From positions 62,001 through 126,000 of the forward strand of contig CACYLU010000002.1 of NCBI GenBank assembly GCA_902775375.1: a DNA stretch of 64,000 bases. The letters run 5' to 3'. The notes under the pieces were generated by a model. It saw only the letters and a list, made by a program, of their open reading frames with translations. It had not been told where the DNA came from and did no database searches. The stretch comes from an uncultured Bacteroidales bacterium (GTDB lineage Bacteria; Bacteroidota; Bacteroidia; Bacteroidales; Bacteroidaceae). Of this stretch, positions 62,356 through 64,000 are shown piece after piece; position 1 is the first letter of the stretch, and each line of letters opens with the position of its first letter. The translations under genes were made by a program, and so were the position numbers.

Positions 62356-64000
62356 ATGAGCGAAAAGTCCGACAATATATATGTTTATGGTGCGCGAGTG
62401 CACAATTTAAAAAATATCGATGCCACCATCCCCAGACATAGTCTGACAGTGATGACAGGATTGAGTGGAAGTGGCAAGTCATCGTTAGCTTTCGACACAA
62501 TTTATGCAGAAGGACAACGCCGTTATATCGAGACGTTTTCTGCATATGCCCGAAATTTCTTGGGTAACCTAAGCCGTCCTGACGTAGATAAGATTACTGG
62601 CTTGAGTCCGGTTATTTCCATCGAACAGAAAACCACTAATAAGAATCCGCGTTCTACAGTAGGCACAACCACAGAAATTTACGACTATCTTCGCTTGCTC
62701 TTCGCAAGAGCTGGTGAGGCCTATTCATACCTTTCTGGCGAGAAGATGGTGAAATATAATGAAGAGCAGATTCTCGATCTCATCCTAAATGACTATAAGG
62801 GGCGACGCATTTACATATTGGCTCCAGTAGTGAAAAGCCGTAAAGGTCATTACCGTGAATTGTTTGAAAATATTCGTAGGAAAGGTTTCTTAAATGTGCG
62901 TGTAGATGGAGAAATTAAAGAAACAGCTCCTGGTATGAAGGTGGATCGTTATAAGAATCACGATATTGAGGTTGTAGTTGACAAATTGAAGGTTGCTGAT
63001 AAGGATGATACAAGATTAAAGAATAGCGTTAACAATGCAATGCAACAAGGTAATGGTCTGATGCTTATATTGGATGTAGAGACCAATCAGATTAAGCATT
63101 ACAGTAAGCTCTTGATGGATCCTGTCACAGGCTTATCATATCCAGAACCTGCCCCTCATAATTTCTCTTTCAATTCTCCTCAAGGAGCATGCCCTAAATG
63201 TAAAGGTTTAGGGGTGGTGAGTCAAATAGATATTGACAAGGTAATTCCTGATCGTAGCATTTCTATAAGGGATGGTGGCTTTGTACCTTTGGGTAAATAT
63301 AAAAACAGTATGGTGTTCTGGCAAGTGGAAGCAGTCCTGGAAAAATACGATTTTACCCTTGATACACCTATTAGCGAACTAACAGACGAAACCATCGATG
63401 AAATCTTATATGGTTCACCTGACCGCATCAAAATAAAGAGCTCATTAATAGGTACTTCTTCCGACTATTTCATGAACTTCGAGGGTGTAGTGAAATATAT
63501 TCAGATGTTGCAGAACAATGATGTTTCGACCACAGAACAGAAATGGGCAGAACAATTTGCAAAAACTGCTGTATGTCCTGAATGTGGTGGCGCAAAATTA
63601 AATAAAGTTGCGCTTTCATATCGCATACATGATAAAAATATTTATGAGCTATCTTGTATGGATATCAACGAGTTATATGATTGGATGCAGCAAGTGAATC
63701 CTTTTCTTTCACACAAGCAAGGTATCATTGCCGCAGAGATACTGAAAGAAATCCGTACTCGTCTAAAATTTCTTCTTGACGTTGGGTTGGAGTATTTATC
63801 ACTCGATCGTTCTTCTGCCAGTCTTTCAGGTGGAGAGAGTCAACGCATCCGTTTGGCGACACAAATTGGTTCGCAATTAGTTAATGTGTTGTATATCCTT
63901 GATGAGCCGAGTATTGGTCTACATCAGCGTGACAACGAGCGACTTATCAAATCGTTGAAAGAGTTACGTGACATAGGCAATACGGTAATTGTGGTGGAGC
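62356..64000 (+). CDS. uvrA: Excinuclease ABC subunit A (UvrA), N-terminal part (runs off the window)
   Basis: 548 codons are visible with no stop. The opening VYGARVHNLKNIDATIP and Walker A GLSGSGKSS (near residue 35-43) are diagnostic. They are followed by YAEGQRRYIETFSAYARNFLG, the zinc-finger cysteines in CPKCKGLG and CPECGGAK, and the signature LSGGESQRIRLA with Walker B LYILDEPSIGLHQRDN. UvrA dimers find bulky DNA damage and load UvrB. The end of the first ATPase domain is just past the visible part; the second ATPase is beyond the window. Confidence 0.95.
   Translation, partial: MSEKSDNIYVYGARVHNLKNIDATIPRHSLTVMTGLSGSGKSSLAFDTIYAEGQRRYIETFSAYARNFLGNLSRPDVDKITGLSPVISIEQKTTNKNPRSTVGTTTEIYDYLRLLFARAGEAYSYLSGEKMVKYNEEQILDLILNDYKGRRIYILAPVVKSRKGHYRELFENIRRKGFLNVRVDGEIKETAPGMKVDRYKNHDIEVVVDKLKVADKDDTRLKNSVNNAMQQGNGLMLILDVETNQIKHYSKLLMDPVTGLSYPEPAPHNFSFNSPQGACPKCKGLGVVSQIDIDKVIPDRSISIRDGGFVPLGKYKNSMVFWQVEAVLEKYDFTLDTPISELTDETIDEILYGSPDRIKIKSSLIGTSSDYFMNFEGVVKYIQMLQNNDVSTTEQKWAEQFAKTAVCPECGGAKLNKVALSYRIHDKNIYELSCMDINELYDWMQQVNPFLSHKQGIIAAEILKEIRTRLKFLLDVGLEYLSLDRSSASLSGGESQRIRLATQIGSQLVNVLYILDEPSIGLHQRDNERLIKSLKELRDIGNTVIVVE

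Overview
The window looks like a chromosomal segment from a Bacteroidota genome, most likely Prevotellaceae (Prevotella/Segatella-like). The evidence is lineage-typical families (DUF1573, DUF3078, DUF4421, DUF4738, HU/SPOR protein, OmpP1/FadL porin, TonB-dependent receptor with a terminal Phe), weak Shine-Dalgarno signals, and repeated matches to the Bacteroidota promoter (TTTG, about 19-20 nt, then TAnnTTTG). No rRNA, CRISPR array, phage or intact insertion sequence was seen. There is one tRNA gene (tRNA-Asp).

Region by region. 1-13.4 kb is housekeeping and envelope: an OPT transporter (cut by the window edge), a DUF1573 protein, an ABC ATPase with a MATE exporter, an XRE regulator, an HU/SPOR protein, a DEAD-box helicase, a thioredoxin fold lacking its cysteines, a FadL-like porin, a Nudix hydrolase and a MenD-like ThDP protein lacking key catalytic residues. 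13.5-17.1 kb is a large, visibly GC-rich GH78 rhamnosidase. 17.2-29.3 kb is an accessory segment bracketed by inverted copies of a ~40-bp repeat. It holds a repeat-rich non-coding stretch with a 26-bp inverted repeat and a 32-bp palindrome, then a type I restriction operon with AbiH and ApeA-like genes between hsdS and hsdR. After that come a truncated Snf2-type helicase and an amidase/lipoprotein pair.

29.4-45.8 kb carries two signalling clusters. The first is an outer-membrane protein, a PsiD/PSD-like decarboxylase lipoprotein and a membrane-anchored PP2C phosphatase. The second is a tight six-gene operon: response regulator-PP2C, coiled-coil/propeller protein, propeller histidine kinase without its phospho-acceptor His, small soluble kinase with the His, TonB-dependent receptor with a TPR-like N-terminus, and diacylglycerol-kinase-family lipid kinase. 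I regard this second cluster as the best candidate for an undescribed system. An acyl-CoA-synthetase-like gene lies between the two on the other strand.

45.9-64 kb: tRNA-Asp, a second repeat-rich non-coding stretch, a Tat-exported metallophosphoesterase, yidC, a DUF3078 protein, a full rseC-rnfBCDGEA operon whose RnfB carries a duplicated Fe-S domain, and a DUF4421 protein. Then comes an operon of a LysM/periplasmic-binding protein, an outer-membrane barrel and a serine recombinase that has lost two catalytic arginines and ends in a perfect sliding-clamp-binding motif. The window ends inside uvrA. All family names come from reading motifs by eye; no database search was run.
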